In this document: piece after piece, positions 1-7,626 of the stretch
Position numbering within the stretch: the first letter of the stretch is position 1
Layout of the letters: each line of letters begins with the position of its first letter
Assembly (NCBI GenBank): GCA_023700885.1
Contig: JAMPYA010000024.1
Span: 1 to 18,241 of the forward strand
Source: Flavobacteriaceae bacterium
Lineage (GTDB): Bacteria > Bacteroidota > Bacteroidia > Flavobacteriales > Flavobacteriaceae
Length of the DNA: 18,241 nucleotides
Reading direction: 5' to 3'
The notes under the pieces: model-generated
Databases searched by the model: none
The model's input: the letters and a program-made list of their open reading frames with translations, nothing else
What the model was told of the DNA's origin: nothing
Position numbers and translations under genes: made by a program

Positions 1-906
1 ATTGTAGCCGGAACTAGTTACAAATTAAATCCAAAAGATGGTGTGTCAGTAGTTTATATTAAACCTACAATTGATTTTAATCCAGATGATTATGAATCAA
101 AACAAGTATTTTATACCTCAAAAGATGGTACAAAAATTCCGATGATTATCACTCATAAAAAGGGATTAAAACTCAATGGTGAAAATCCAACGCTGCTTTA
201 TGGGTATGGTGGTTTCAACATTAGTTTAACTCCTTCTTTTAGTATTGCTAATGCAGTATGGTTAGAAAATGGTGGAATATATGCTGTTCCTAATATACGC
301 GGGGGAGGAGAGTATGGAAAAGTATGGCATGATGCAGGGACTCAAATGAAGAAACAAAATGTTTTTGACGATTTCATAGCTGCAGCTGAATATTTAATAC
401 AAGAAAAATATACTTCATCAAATTACTTAGCATTACGTGGAGGTTCTAATGGAGGATTGTTAGTGGGTGCAGTTATGACACAACGTCCTGAATTAGCTAA
501 AGTTGCCTTGCCTGCTGTTGGAGTTTTAGATATGTTGCGCTATCACACCTTTACAGCTGGTGCTGGTTGGGCTTATGATTATGGAACATCTGAACAAAGT
601 AAAGAAATGTTTGAATACTTAAAAGGTTATTCTCCACTGCATAATGTTATAGAAGGCATTGAATATCCGGCAACATTAATTACAACGGCCGATCATGATG
701 ACCGTGTAGTTCCTGCGCACTCTTTTAAATTTGCTGCAGAATTACAAGCCAAACAAACAGGTAAAAATCCGGTACTTATCAGAATTGAAACCAATGCTGG
801 TCATGGGGCGGGAACACCAGTTTCTAAAACTATTGAACAAGCTGCTGATATGTTTGCTTTTACGCTTTATAATATGGGAGTTAAGAAATTGTCTCTTAAA
901 AAATAA
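1..906 (+). CDS. Prolyl oligopeptidase (S9A family serine peptidase), C-terminal part
   Basis: The reading frame is open from base 1, so the gene starts before the window; about 301 C-terminal codons are present. They cover the alpha/beta-hydrolase catalytic domain of the prolyl oligopeptidase family, which cleaves after proline in short peptides. The three active-site motifs are visible: GGSNGGLL with the nucleophile Ser codon at 445-447, DHDDRVVPAHS with the catalytic Asp, and NAGHGAG with the catalytic His. The N-terminal beta-propeller is outside the window. The GTG at 43 is an internal valine, not a start. Flavobacterial homologues are often exported, but the N-terminus is not seen here, so location is unknown. 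The gene is convergent with mtgA and ends 18 nt before a strong hairpin. Family assignment is firm; the substrate is inferred from the family. Confidence 0.95.
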   Translation: MVAGTSYKLNPKDGVSVVYIKPTIDFNPDDYESKQVFYTSKDGTKIPMIITHKKGLKLNGENPTLLYGYGGFNISLTPSFSIANAVWLENGGIYAVPNIRGGGEYGKVWHDAGTQMKKQNVFDDFIAAAEYLIQEKYTSSNYLALRGGSNGGLLVGAVMTQRPELAKVALPAVGVLDMLRYHTFTAGAGWAYDYGTSEQSKEMFEYLKGYSPLHNVIEGIEYPATLITTADHDDRVVPAHSFKFAAELQAKQTGKNPVLIRIETNAGHGAGTPVSKTIEQAADMFAFTLYNMGVKKLSLKK

Positions 907-924
907 CTACTTCTTATAATATCT

Positions 925-958
925 AAAAAAGCCACTTTAATTTTTAAGTGGCTTTTTT
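925..958. terminator. Bidirectional Rho-independent terminator (peptidase / mtgA)
   Basis: A perfect 13-bp stem, AAAAAAGCCACTT (925-937) with AAGTGGCTTTTTT (946-958), closes an 8-nt AT loop. The A-tract on one arm and T-tract on the other give a run of U after the hairpin on either strand. It sits between the ends of two convergent genes, so it probably serves both. Confidence 0.9.
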
Positions 959-973
959 GATTTTGTTAATGTC

Positions 974-1666
974 TTACTCAAATTTCAACGGTCCAAAATA
1001 ACCCATCTGACGGACTATCCAATTCTTTCTTCTTTCTACATAATTAGAAGATCCTTTAGCTTTATATTTTCTTGGATTTGGTAGAATGGCTGCAATAGAA
1101 GCAGCTTCGTATTTTGTTAATTTAGCAGCGGGTTTTCTGAACCAATGTTGAGCTGCGGCTTCGGCGCCATAAATTCCGTTACCCATTTCTATACTATTTA
1201 AATACACTTCTAAAATGCGTTGTTTACTCCAAAACACTTCAATTAAAAAAGTAAAATACATCTCAAATCCCTTTCTGATATAACTGCGTTGTGGCCAAAG
1301 AAAAACATTTTTTGCCGTTTGCTGTGTAATGGTGCTTCCGCCTTTTATTTTTCTTCCTTTTTGGTTTCCTTCAAAAGCTTTTTCGATAGCTTCAAAATCA
1401 AATCCAAAATGCTGAATAAATTTTTGATCTTCACTTACAATAACCGCTTTGGCTAGATTATTAGAAATTTTATCTAAAGAAACCCATTGATGCGATAATA
1501 CTGCTTTTTCTCCATCAACCAATTGTTCAATACTTCTGATTACCATTAGTGGAGTATAATGGACTGGAATCCATCGAAATAAAATAACAGAAGCTACCGA
1601 TATTACCACAAAACTGATGGCAATTTTTACAATCCAATTTTTTAATCTCAGAAAATATTTTTTCAT
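974..1666 (-). CDS. mtgA: Monofunctional peptidoglycan glycosyltransferase MtgA (GT51)
   Basis: It polymerises lipid II into glycan strands at the outer face of the inner membrane and has no transpeptidase domain. The protein is 230 aa, the usual length for MtgA. An N-terminal membrane anchor spans about residues 10-30. The GT51 motifs follow in order: SEDQKF with catalytic Glu79, then GGSTITQQ at 109-116, KGFEMYFTFLIE near 132-143, and the KQRILEVYLN segment at 148-157 leading into EMGNGIYGAEAAA. The C-terminus stops soon after the glycosyltransferase fold, which separates it from bifunctional class A PBPs. The start ATG lies 19 nt downstream of a perfect TAnnTTTG promoter box, supporting the start. 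It is divergent from the radical SAM gene and convergent with the peptidase gene. Confidence 0.95.
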   Translation of the reverse strand: MKKYFLRLKNWIVKIAISFVVISVASVILFRWIPVHYTPLMVIRSIEQLVDGEKAVLSHQWVSLDKISNNLAKAVIVSEDQKFIQHFGFDFEAIEKAFEGNQKGRKIKGGSTITQQTAKNVFLWPQRSYIRKGFEMYFTFLIEVFWSKQRILEVYLNSIEMGNGIYGAEAAAQHWFRKPAAKLTKYEAASIAAILPNPRKYKAKGSSNYVERRKNWIVRQMGYFGPLKFE

Positions 1667-1685
1667 TTTTAATTTTTAACCTCAA

Positions 1686-1693
1686 CAAATGTA
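1686..1693 (-). promoter_or_regulatory. Bacteroidota -7 promoter element for mtgA
   Basis: On the minus strand this reads TACATTTG, an exact match to the Bacteroidota primary-sigma -7 consensus TAnnTTTG. It ends 19 nt before the mtgA start codon, the same spacing seen at four other genes here. No clear -33 TTG is present at the usual distance. Confidence 0.6.
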
Positions 1694-1779
1694 TCAATAA
1701 TATGTTTTAATTGATAAGACTAATTTAGTAAATAGTTTTTTCTGATACACTTGCAGAAAATCAATCATTTAATAATTAG

Positions 1780-1787
1780 TACTTTTG
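1780..1787 (+). promoter_or_regulatory. Bacteroidota -7 promoter element for the radical SAM gene
   Basis: TACTTTTG matches TAnnTTTG exactly and lies 18 nt before the ATG at 1806. A TTG at 1785-1787 could be read as a start codon in frame, but it is part of this box and so would not be in the transcript. No good -33 TTG is seen. Confidence 0.6.
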
Positions 1788-1805
1788 CATCAATTTAACA
1801 AAATT

Positions 1806-2741
1806 ATGATAGCACCTCAAAAAAGATACAACGATTACAGCTCTTTTCTTAAAAATAAATTTACAGAAAGAGTTCAAAAAATATCCTTAGATACCGGATT
1901 TACCTGTCCTAATCGCGATGGTTCTAAAGGAGTTGGTGGTTGTACTTATTGTAACAATAATAGTTTTAATCCAGATTATTGTGAACCAGAAAAATCAATT
2001 CATCAACAGTTAGAAGAAGGTGTTTCATTTTTTGCATCAAAATATAAAGCACAACAGTATTTAGCATACTTTCAGGCTTATACAAATACCTATGCCGATC
2101 TTTCTTTATTAAGAAAAATGTATACTGAGGCTGTAGAATATCCTGGTGTAATCGGATTAGTTATTGGAACTCGACCTGATTGTATCAATGAAGAAATTGT
2201 ATCAATTTTAGAAGAAATTGCTAAAACTCACTATGTTTCATTAGAATTTGGAGTAGAAAGTACACTTAATCGTACTTTAGAAATTGTGAATCGGTGTCAT
2301 ACTTTTGAAGAAACTAAAGCGGCCTATGAATTAGCTAATAACAGAGGTTTGCATTTGGGCGCGCATATGATTTTAGGTTTACCAGGAGAAAGTAGAGAAG
2401 AAATGTTAAATCATGCGGTTGAACTGTCTAAACTTCCAATCAACTCATTAAAATTACATCAACTTCAAATAATCAAAAATACATTGATGGCGTTTCAGTA
2501 TAAAAACAAACCCGAAATGTTTAACTTGTTTGGATTAGAAGATTATTTAGAATTTATCACTGATTTTGTTGGATTATTAAGTCCTGATATTGTCATTGAA
2601 CGATTTTCAAGTCAGTCACCTACAGATTTATTAATTGCTCCATACTGGGGCGGATTAAAGAATTTTGAACTGGTTGCAAAAGTTGAAAAACGATTGGAAG
2701 AAAAAGATAGTTGGCAAGGAAAATATTATCAACCTCAATAA
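1806..2741 (+). CDS. Radical SAM protein of the TIGR01212 / YhcC family
   Basis: This is a radical S-adenosylmethionine enzyme that should bind a [4Fe-4S] cluster; the reaction of this family was not firmly assigned as far as I know. Near the N-terminus is CPNRDG...GGCTYC, giving cysteines 34, 46 and 49 (CX11CX2C). This wide first spacing is typical of the Elp3/MiaB-like YhcC group and differs from the usual CX3CX2C. Downstream segments such as GTRPDCI, SLEFGVES and GAHMILGLPGE belong to the radical SAM barrel, and the C-terminus contains the YWGGLKNF stretch common in the family. I start it at ATG 1806 (311 aa). A TTG 21 nt upstream is in frame but falls inside the -7 promoter box. It is followed by a strong bidirectional terminator. 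Confidence 0.92.
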   Translation: MIAPQKRYNDYSSFLKNKFTERVQKISLDTGFTCPNRDGSKGVGGCTYCNNNSFNPDYCEPEKSIHQQLEEGVSFFASKYKAQQYLAYFQAYTNTYADLSLLRKMYTEAVEYPGVIGLVIGTRPDCINEEIVSILEEIAKTHYVSLEFGVESTLNRTLEIVNRCHTFEETKAAYELANNRGLHLGAHMILGLPGESREEMLNHAVELSKLPINSLKLHQLQIIKNTLMAFQYKNKPEMFNLFGLEDYLEFITDFVGLLSPDIVIERFSSQSPTDLLIAPYWGGLKNFELVAKVEKRLEEKDSWQGKYYQPQ

Positions 2742-2768
2742 AAAATGCCACGCTTTGCGTGGCATTTT
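2742..2768. terminator. Bidirectional Rho-independent terminator (radical SAM / gdhA)
   Basis: A perfect 12-bp stem, AAAATGCCACGC (2742-2753) with GCGTGGCATTTT (2757-2768), has a 3-nt TTT loop. It starts right after the radical SAM stop codon and lies 22 nt beyond the end of gdhA on the other strand. Short U-tracts flank both sides. Confidence 0.9.
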
Positions 2769-2790
2769 AATTATGGTATATATCTTAATA

Positions 2791-4128
2791 TTAGATAATT
2801 CCTTGATCTAACATAGCATCGGCTACTTTTAAGAAACCGGCAATATTTGCACCTTTTACATAATCAACATATCCGTCTGCTCCTGTTCCGTATTTAACGC
2901 AGGCAGCATGAATATCTTTCATAATTTGATGTAATTTAGCATCAACTTCTTCACGAGTCCAATTTAATTTATTTGAGTTTTGAGTCATTTCTAATCCAGA
3001 AGTGGCAACTCCACCAGCATTAGAAGCTTTTCCTGGCGAGAATAAAATTTTATTATCGTGGAATACTTTAATAGCCTCTTCAGTAGATGGCATATTAGCG
3101 CCTTCTCCAACTAAAATACATCCATTAGCAACTAATTTTTTAGCGTCTTCACCATTTAATTCGTTTTGAGTAGCACAAGGTAAAGCGATATCAACTTTTT
3201 GTTCCCATGGTTTTTTACCAGCAAAAAATGTTGATCCTGGAAATTCATTAGCATAAGGAGAAACGATATCATTGTTAGTAGCTCTTAACTCTAACATGTA
3301 TTCAATTTTTTCATCATCCATTCCGTTTGGATCAAAAATGTATCCGTCAGGACCAGAAATAGTTACTACTTTAGCACCTAATTCAGTTGCTTTTAAAGCA
3401 GCACCCCAAGCAACATTTCCAAAACCTGAAATAGCTACTGTTTTTCCTTTTAAAGTATCGCCTTTAGTGGCAAGCATTTCTTGAGCAAAATATACATTAC
3501 CAAAACCTGTAGCTTCTGGACGTACTAATGAACCACCCCAGTTTAAACCTTTTCCAGTTAAAACACCTGTGTGTTCTTTTGCTAATTTTTTGTACATTCC
3601 GAATAAGAATCCGATTTCTCTTCCTCCAACTCCGATATCACCAGCAGGAACGTCTGTTTCTGGGCCAATTAATGACCATAACTCTAACATAAATGCCTGA
3701 CAGAAACGCATGATTTCTTTATCTGATTTTCCTTTTGGATCAAAATCTGAACCTCCTTTACCACCACCCATTGGAAGTGTAGTTAAAGCATTTTTGAAAA
3801 TTTGCTCAAATCCTAAGAATTTCAGTATTGATAAATTTACAGATGGGTGAAAACGCAATCCTCCTTTGTATGGTCCAATAGCACCATTAAATTGAATTCT
3901 GTAACCTAAGTTAACTTGTGTGTTTCCATTGTCATCAACCCAAGTTACTTTAAAGGTTAAAATACGATCTGGCTCAACTATTCTTTCTATAATTTTAGCA
4001 GCTTCGTATTGAGGGTTTTGATTGTAAATAGTTTCAACCGATTCTAATACTTCATGAACCGCTTGTAAGTATTCTTTTTCTCCAGGGTGTTTAGCCTCAA
4101 GATTGTTCATTATTTCTTTAACATTCAT
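2791..4128 (-). CDS. gdhA: NADP-type glutamate dehydrogenase
   Basis: It interconverts 2-oxoglutarate plus ammonium and glutamate in the cytoplasm, normally in the assimilatory direction with NADPH. At 445 aa it has the length of the hexameric bacterial enzyme and looks very close to E. coli GdhA throughout. Visible residues: Lys88 (GPYKGG), Lys112 (FKNAL) and catalytic Lys124 (PMGGGKGGSDFDPKG), the proton-transfer Asp164 (PAGDIGVGGRE), and the Rossmann turn SGFGNVA at 234-240. The C-terminal GGVATSGLEM and YVKGANIAGF segments close the active site. NADP preference is inferred from similarity to the assimilatory enzymes and was not tested. A -7 box and a perfect 12-bp palindrome lie upstream. 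The gene runs in the same direction as the 1007-aa ATP-grasp gene but 265 nt away, so it is likely transcribed on its own. Confidence 0.97.
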   Translation of the reverse strand: MNVKEIMNNLEAKHPGEKEYLQAVHEVLESVETIYNQNPQYEAAKIIERIVEPDRILTFKVTWVDDNGNTQVNLGYRIQFNGAIGPYKGGLRFHPSVNLSILKFLGFEQIFKNALTTLPMGGGKGGSDFDPKGKSDKEIMRFCQAFMLELWSLIGPETDVPAGDIGVGGREIGFLFGMYKKLAKEHTGVLTGKGLNWGGSLVRPEATGFGNVYFAQEMLATKGDTLKGKTVAISGFGNVAWGAALKATELGAKVVTISGPDGYIFDPNGMDDEKIEYMLELRATNNDIVSPYANEFPGSTFFAGKKPWEQKVDIALPCATQNELNGEDAKKLVANGCILVGEGANMPSTEEAIKVFHDNKILFSPGKASNAGGVATSGLEMTQNSNKLNWTREEVDAKLHQIMKDIHAACVKYGTGADGYVDYVKGANIAGFLKVADAMLDQGII

Positions 4129-4202
4129 AATCTTTATTTGTTAAATGTTTTTTAATTATTTGTATTTAAATCTCTATTTATTAATGTAATAAATTTTTTG
4201 AG

Positions 4203-4210
4203 CAAATTTA
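4203..4210 (-). promoter_or_regulatory. Bacteroidota -7 promoter element for gdhA
   Basis: On the minus strand this reads TAAATTTG, an exact TAnnTTTG match. It lies 74 nt before the gdhA start, so the leader would be about 67 nt, longer than at neighbouring genes. No -33 TTG is visible; the expected position is occupied by a palindrome at 4225-4236. Confidence 0.5.
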
Positions 4211-4224
4211 ATAAATTATTTTCA

Positions 4225-4236
4225 GAAAACGTTTTC
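4225..4236. promoter_or_regulatory. Perfect palindrome GAAAACGTTTTC, possible operator of gdhA
   Basis: A 12-bp perfect palindrome with a central CG stands 14 nt upstream of the gdhA -7 box, over the place where the -33 element would be. A-tract, central CG, T-tract is the layout of LacI/GalR-family operators such as cre and PurR boxes. A repressor or activator of that family binding here is an inference from symmetry and position. No LacI-family gene is in the window. Confidence 0.4.
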
Positions 4237-4393
4237 GTATTTTATTATTTTAATGAAGATTTTGTATTAAGCCTTAAATGATGACTGTTCTATTTATATT
4301 ATTATCAATGTTTTTGTTAAATGTTTATATAATTAATAATATAATGCGATTTTACAAACATTTTTTGGTTTTGATTTTGAAATGCTACATTAA

Positions 4394-7300
4394 TTACATA
4401 AATCCCGCAGGAGGTAATTCATCGATTTCTTCATCAGAATATTTATTAAGAACAAATCCTTCTTTAAAAATAGCAGCTCTATTGGTTTTTCCTTCTATTA
4501 CAATAGTTAAAGGCTCCTTAAATTTGATGTGTCTTAAATATTCATCTTCATAAACTGCTTCTTGTTTATTTAAATATTTAATGTCATAAAAACCCTCATT
4601 TATAAAAGGATTTATAGTTAAATATCCCACTTTAAAAGATGTTAAATTTTGGAAAAAATGGGTGCCCTGACTTGGGTCAATTCTAAACTCATCTAAACCT
4701 GATTCTACTATTACTTTTGCTGATGAAATTTGAGACCATTTAACAGGAATCCCCAACCAACGATCACTAGAACCCCATCTTCCTGGTCCAACTAAAATAT
4801 ATTGCTTTCCTTCTTCATCAAAATTCTTGTTAATTTTTTCAACCGCGTGTGCAATTTCAATTGTATTTGATGAGTTAAACGTTTCTGGTTTAACATATAC
4901 AAAATCTGTAATATGTTCAAACTTCCCGTTTCCAAGTGCTGATTCTGAATAAATTATTGTTTCTTCCTGATTAAAATCATCAGGTAAATAATTGGATGCA
5001 TCATTGGTTTCAACAATAGGTCTTATTTGTAAAAAATTAAATGTTCTAGGTTCCCCAGGAGGCACATCTAATTTTACAGCAAATTCAATTTCAACAGGAT
5101 TTTGCATTTCCCTTTGTGAAACTCTCAACAAATCTTTTAGAATTTCTGCTAATGGAAAAGTGTCGTATTTCAAAATATTATCAAAAGTGATTACCCTAAA
5201 ACCATCATGTAAAATGCCTGGTCTGATGATATTATTTTGTAAATCATAAGTTGACGCAACAAATTTTAAAGAATCATGATTTTTAGCTTGCCTAATACTA
5301 ATTTTTCTTTTATTAACCGCCTCGCTTGTAGATACGTGGTATTTATTGGGATCCATCTCTAAGCCATAAAAGAATTTTTGTGTGTCTCTTTGGGTAGAAC
5401 TAGGTGATGAAAGTTGCAAAATATTATTGGGGTGGTAAGGTGAAAACTGTAGTGTTTGTTCGCCGGAAACTACAATTTCTCCCAAACCTAAGGCAATATT
5501 TGCTATTCCTTCATGTGGTTTTTCATTACCAATTGGATAAAAATTTATAGATCGTGCAACACCAGAAATATTAGGATAATACACATCTTCATACTGTTTT
5601 CCTACAACTTCTTGTAAAATTACAGCCATTTTATCTTCTTCAATAGAATGTGAAATGGCTTTTATATAAGCTTTACTATTTTTAAAATAAGCTGATGCTA
5701 TAACAGATTTTATTGCATTAACAACCATTTCAAACATTTTGTCTTGATCAGTATTTGGAACCATATAAGTTGCAAATACACCTGCAAAAGGCTGATAATG
5801 TGAATCTTCTAAAACACTTGAAGAACGAATTGCAATAGGCATTTTTGTAGTAGCCAAAAAAGCCTTCACATCTTCTAAAGCCCAATTAGGCAATGGTTTT
5901 GAAATAAATTTTTCTAAAATAACATCATCTTCATGGTCTTCTGCTACAAATTGAAAAAGCTCATGCTTTTCCATATATTCCTCAAATACTTCTGTACTTA
6001 AAACAACCGTTCTTGGAATTGAAATTGTTACATCTTTAAATTTATTGAAAAATTTATGTCTTTTAAGAAATGAATTAATAAAAGCCAATCCACGTCCTTT
6101 ACCTCCTAATGCTCCTTCTCCAATTCTTGAAAAACCTAAATATTCATCGTATTTAGTTTTATCAAATTTAACAATTACACCTCTAGATATAAACAATCTA
6201 AAGGCTCTAACTGATTTTATTAAAAATTCTCTTATCTGATCTTCTTCTGTAAATGCTTCATACTCTATTGGAGCAAATAAATCTGCTAAAGGAAAAAGAG
6301 CTCTTGATTGCAACCATTTTGAAAACTCGTTTCTTTTAGCATGATATACAATAGATTCTATAGTTACGATTCCGAGTGCTTTTTGGAAACTTTTTAAATC
6401 TTTTGCTACTGCTACAACTTTCATTTGCGCTGGATCCCAAAATTCAAAATCGCCGAAAGAAAAATCTTTTGTGATATATTTCTTAATATCCAATCCTAAA
6501 GTTTCAGAATGTTTATAGAGAAACATGGCTTTTAATTCTTTGGCTTTTGCTTCATTTTTCATCTCTGATGATTGAATCAAAACCGGAAAATACCTATTGT
6601 TTTTTCTAACATGCTCTAATAATCGGAATCCAGCAGCTGGGTCTTTTATGCCCCCTTTAAAATAACTTACATCTGAAATTACTCCAAGCAAATTGCTTTC
6701 ATATTTTTTAAATAATTCAATTCCTTCTTCATAAGTAGTGGCCATTAAAATTTTAGGTCTTCCTCTCATCAACAAGGTTCTTCTGTGTTCATTTAATCCT
6801 TCAGACATAAATGAACGCGTCTGTTTTAAAATGATTTTATAGATAAGCGGTAAATATCTTGAATAAAACCGCATAGAATCTTCAACCAATAAAATAGCTT
6901 TTACTCCAATTTGCTCGATATCTCTTTCGGCATTCATTTTGTCTTCTACCAATTTGATAATTGCAAAGAAAATATCAACATTGCCATTCCAGTGAAAAAG
7001 ATAATCAATAGAGCTCGTATCTTCTTTTTCAATTCTCTTGCTTAGTTCAGATGAATAATGACTTAAAGCCGCAATTGGAACTTGAGGGAATTTTTCTCTA
7101 ATTAGTTTTGATGTTTCAAACGAGGTTACATTTCCTGCATCTAACCAAACAATAACTAAATCTATTTTCTCAGAAGCAAGCATTTGTAATGCTTTTTTAG
7201 GTGTGTTTGAATGCAAAAAACTTGGTGGATGCAAAAGATTTAATGCCATATATTCATTAAAAATTTGCTCATCTATACGTCCATCTTCTTCTAACATAAA

Positions 7301-7417
7301 ATAGTCGTAATTAGAGCAAACAATTAATACATTATATATTCTATTTTGCATTAATTGCTTAAATTCAAATTCTTGAAACTCGTAAGTTCTAAGATCTGGA
7401 AGTGGATTTATTAACAT
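4394..7417 (-). CDS. Receiver-like plus PEP-synthase-type ATP-grasp (PPDK_N) protein, 1007 aa
   Basis: Databases usually call this family PEP/pyruvate-binding or PEP synthase; I do not think it is a full PEP synthase. Residues about 28-160 look like a receiver fold without the phosphorylation residues. Residues about 172-320 form a second receiver: acidic pair Glu179-Asp180, possible phosphoacceptor Asp249 (GVISDVS), Ser283-Ser284 and Lys317, with a roughly 30-residue insert after the first strand. Residues about 427-802 are the PPDK/PEP synthase ATP-binding domain: GALGGKGRG at 435-443, IRSSSVLED at 530-538, FAGVFATY at 544-551 and the closing QIRPI at 797-801. A C-terminal region (870-985) has GPGRWGSSDRWLGIPV and PSQGTHFFQNL. 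I cannot find the phosphohistidine swivel motif or the PEP-binding barrel. No membrane segment is seen. A regulated ATP-dependent phosphotransferase is an inference; the substrate is unknown. Confidence 0.85.
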   Translation of the reverse strand: MLINPLPDLRTYEFQEFEFKQLMQNRIYNVLIVCSNYDYFMLEEDGRIDEQIFNEYMALNLLHPPSFLHSNTPKKALQMLASEKIDLVIVWLDAGNVTSFETSKLIREKFPQVPIAALSHYSSELSKRIEKEDTSSIDYLFHWNGNVDIFFAIIKLVEDKMNAERDIEQIGVKAILLVEDSMRFYSRYLPLIYKIILKQTRSFMSEGLNEHRRTLLMRGRPKILMATTYEEGIELFKKYESNLLGVISDVSYFKGGIKDPAAGFRLLEHVRKNNRYFPVLIQSSEMKNEAKAKELKAMFLYKHSETLGLDIKKYITKDFSFGDFEFWDPAQMKVVAVAKDLKSFQKALGIVTIESIVYHAKRNEFSKWLQSRALFPLADLFAPIEYEAFTEEDQIREFLIKSVRAFRLFISRGVIVKFDKTKYDEYLGFSRIGEGALGGKGRGLAFINSFLKRHKFFNKFKDVTISIPRTVVLSTEVFEEYMEKHELFQFVAEDHEDDVILEKFISKPLPNWALEDVKAFLATTKMPIAIRSSSVLEDSHYQPFAGVFATYMVPNTDQDKMFEMVVNAIKSVIASAYFKNSKAYIKAISHSIEEDKMAVILQEVVGKQYEDVYYPNISGVARSINFYPIGNEKPHEGIANIALGLGEIVVSGEQTLQFSPYHPNNILQLSSPSSTQRDTQKFFYGLEMDPNKYHVSTSEAVNKRKISIRQAKNHDSLKFVASTYDLQNNIIRPGILHDGFRVITFDNILKYDTFPLAEILKDLLRVSQREMQNPVEIEFAVKLDVPPGEPRTFNFLQIRPIVETNDASNYLPDDFNQEETIIYSESALGNGKFEHITDFVYVKPETFNSSNTIEIAHAVEKINKNFDEEGKQYILVGPGRWGSSDRWLGIPVKWSQISSAKVIVESGLDEFRIDPSQGTHFFQNLTSFKVGYLTINPFINEGFYDIKYLNKQEAVYEDEYLRHIKFKEPLTIVIEGKTNRAAIFKEGFVLNKYSDEEIDELPPAGFM

Positions 7418-7597
7418 AAATTTTGTTTTATTGTCGTGTAATACTTTATAAAAATACTATAATTTCTTCAAGAGATTAGTGATCCTAATTTATATTTTCT
7501 ATAACAGCATCAATCTATATTAAATTTAATATCAGACCATTTATTTGCTTAAAATAAAACTATTTTACAAAAAAATAAATAGAAACGTATCTTTTCC

Positions 7598-7605
7598 TAA
7601 ATTTG
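7598..7605 (+). promoter_or_regulatory. Bacteroidota -7 promoter element for pheS
   Basis: TAAATTTG is an exact TAnnTTTG match ending 21 nt before the pheS ATG. The rest of the 209-nt divergent spacer (7418-7626) is AT-rich, and I see no clear promoter box for the gene on the other strand. Confidence 0.6.
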
Positions 7606-7626
7606 CAACCTAATTTATTTTAAAAA

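Noticed and set aside
43..45. GTG as start of the prolyl oligopeptidase
   Set aside because: The frame is open upstream to base 1 with sequence that continues the family, so this is an internal valine.
731..919. Open frame of 62 codons overlapping the peptidase gene end
   Set aside because: It is an out-of-frame shadow of the peptidase coding sequence with no independent support.
4137..4326. 14-nt direct repeat TTTGTTAAATGTTT at 4137-4150 and 4313-4326
   Set aside because: In spacers this rich in A and T a match of this length can occur by chance, and the copies do not flank any recognisable mobile element.
4319..4363. Inverted repeat AAATGTTT/AAACATTT as a terminator for the 1007-aa gene
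   Set aside because: The 8-bp AT-rich stem has a 29-nt loop and no following U-tract on the minus strand, so it would be unstable.
4278..4553. Open frame of 91 codons on the plus strand
   Set aside because: Its second half is antisense to the 3' end of the 1007-aa gene and its first half is AT-rich spacer, with no family resemblance.
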